Part shown: positions 13,114-13,249 of the stretch, piece after piece | Position numbering within the stretch: position 1 is the stretch's first letter | How the letters are laid out: the number at the start of each line of letters is the position of its first letter | From: Bacillota bacterium | GTDB lineage: Bacteria; Bacillota; Clostridia; Acetivibrionales; DSM-1351 | Assembly: GCA_023417285.1 (NCBI GenBank) | Contig: JAEZFR010000538.1 | Span: forward strand, 1 to 13,249 | Direction: 5' to 3' | Length of the DNA: 13,249 nt | Position numbers and translations under genes: made by a program | The notes under the pieces: generated by a model | What the model was told of the DNA's origin: nothing | The model's database searches: none | Seen by the model: the letters and a program-made list of their open reading frames with translations, nothing else

Positions 13114-13249
13114 TGTCTATAGAACGTAAGCGCTTAATCTTGGGGTGCCTTGTTTGAATCTTTATGACACCAGGATGGCAATTCGGGTGACCATGGAAGA
13201 AAAGATGTCAGAGATTCTTGAGTTAATTTATTCAAGTCCGGTAATTTTG
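13114..13249 (+). CDS. Possible 5' end of a gene running off the window (unclear frame)
   Basis: ATG 13114 follows a G8 tract that could serve as SD, but its frame stops after 14 codons (MSIERKRLILGCLV). A second frame is open from 13130 to the window end and contains GTG 13145 and ATG 13175 (MAIRVTMEEKMSEILEL...). Joining the two would need a one-base change near the GGGG at 13142-13145. Either the gene starts at 13175, or it starts at 13114 and is frameshifted, or neither is real. No family is recognisable in so short a piece. Confidence 0.25.

Overview
The window is about 13.2 kb of strongly AT-rich DNA (roughly one third G+C by eye). It has AGGAGG-type ribosome binding sites, some TTG/GTG-compatible starts and AGA-rich arginine codons. 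This suggests a low-GC Firmicute, probably a gut-type Clostridia/Lachnospiraceae member; that assignment is inference. Every recognisable gene lies on the + strand, and the content reads as an anti-phage or conflict (defence) island rather than housekeeping DNA.

Layout. Positions 1-93 hold the last 30 codons of a gene that starts upstream. A ComEC-like metallo-beta-lactamase-fold protein (MBL1, 108-1229) follows. It overlaps by 8 nt a reading frame that in total encodes an E2-E1-JAB fusion: ubiquitin-conjugating-like, ThiF/E1-like and JAMM deubiquitinase-like domains (1222-3467). That gene carries two interruptions. One is an in-frame TAA at 1324-1326, which cuts off a 34-codon N-terminal piece. 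The other is a frameshift between about 3172 and 3180, which separates the JAMM glutamate from the HxH...SxxD half of the same metal site. Next come MBL2 (3579-4466), a patatin/cPLA2-like phospholipase (4485-5597), a 1519-residue PD-(D/E)XK (Mrr-like) STAND NTPase with a long C-terminal region (5739-10298), a spacer of about 230 bp with a hairpin, MBL3 (10527-11609), and a protein with four predicted membrane segments (11612-12397).

From 12398 to the end there is no convincing complete gene. The region contains five copies of a 13-bp core motif (AAACTWWWTGAGA; 12791-12957), a good Rho-independent terminator (12976-13025), a promoter-like pair (13057-13084), a G8 tract, and possibly the start of a gene that runs off the window.

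How the genes may work together (inference). Three divergent MBL-fold proteins each sit directly upstream of a partner: MBL1 with E2-E1-JAB, MBL2 with patatin and then the STAND nuclease, MBL3 with the membrane protein. Short spacings suggest one or two operons. The STAND protein has the architecture of an Avs-type phage sensor with a DNA-degrading effector. The patatin would attack membrane lipids. The E2-E1-JAB module resembles the conjugation/deconjugation pair of type II CBASS (Cap2/Cap3) and other prokaryotic ubiquitin-like operons, but no CD-NTase or ubiquitin-like modifier is visible. The locus is either a composite defence system organised around MBL proteins or a stack of three neighbouring systems, with the ubiquitin-like part possibly decaying.
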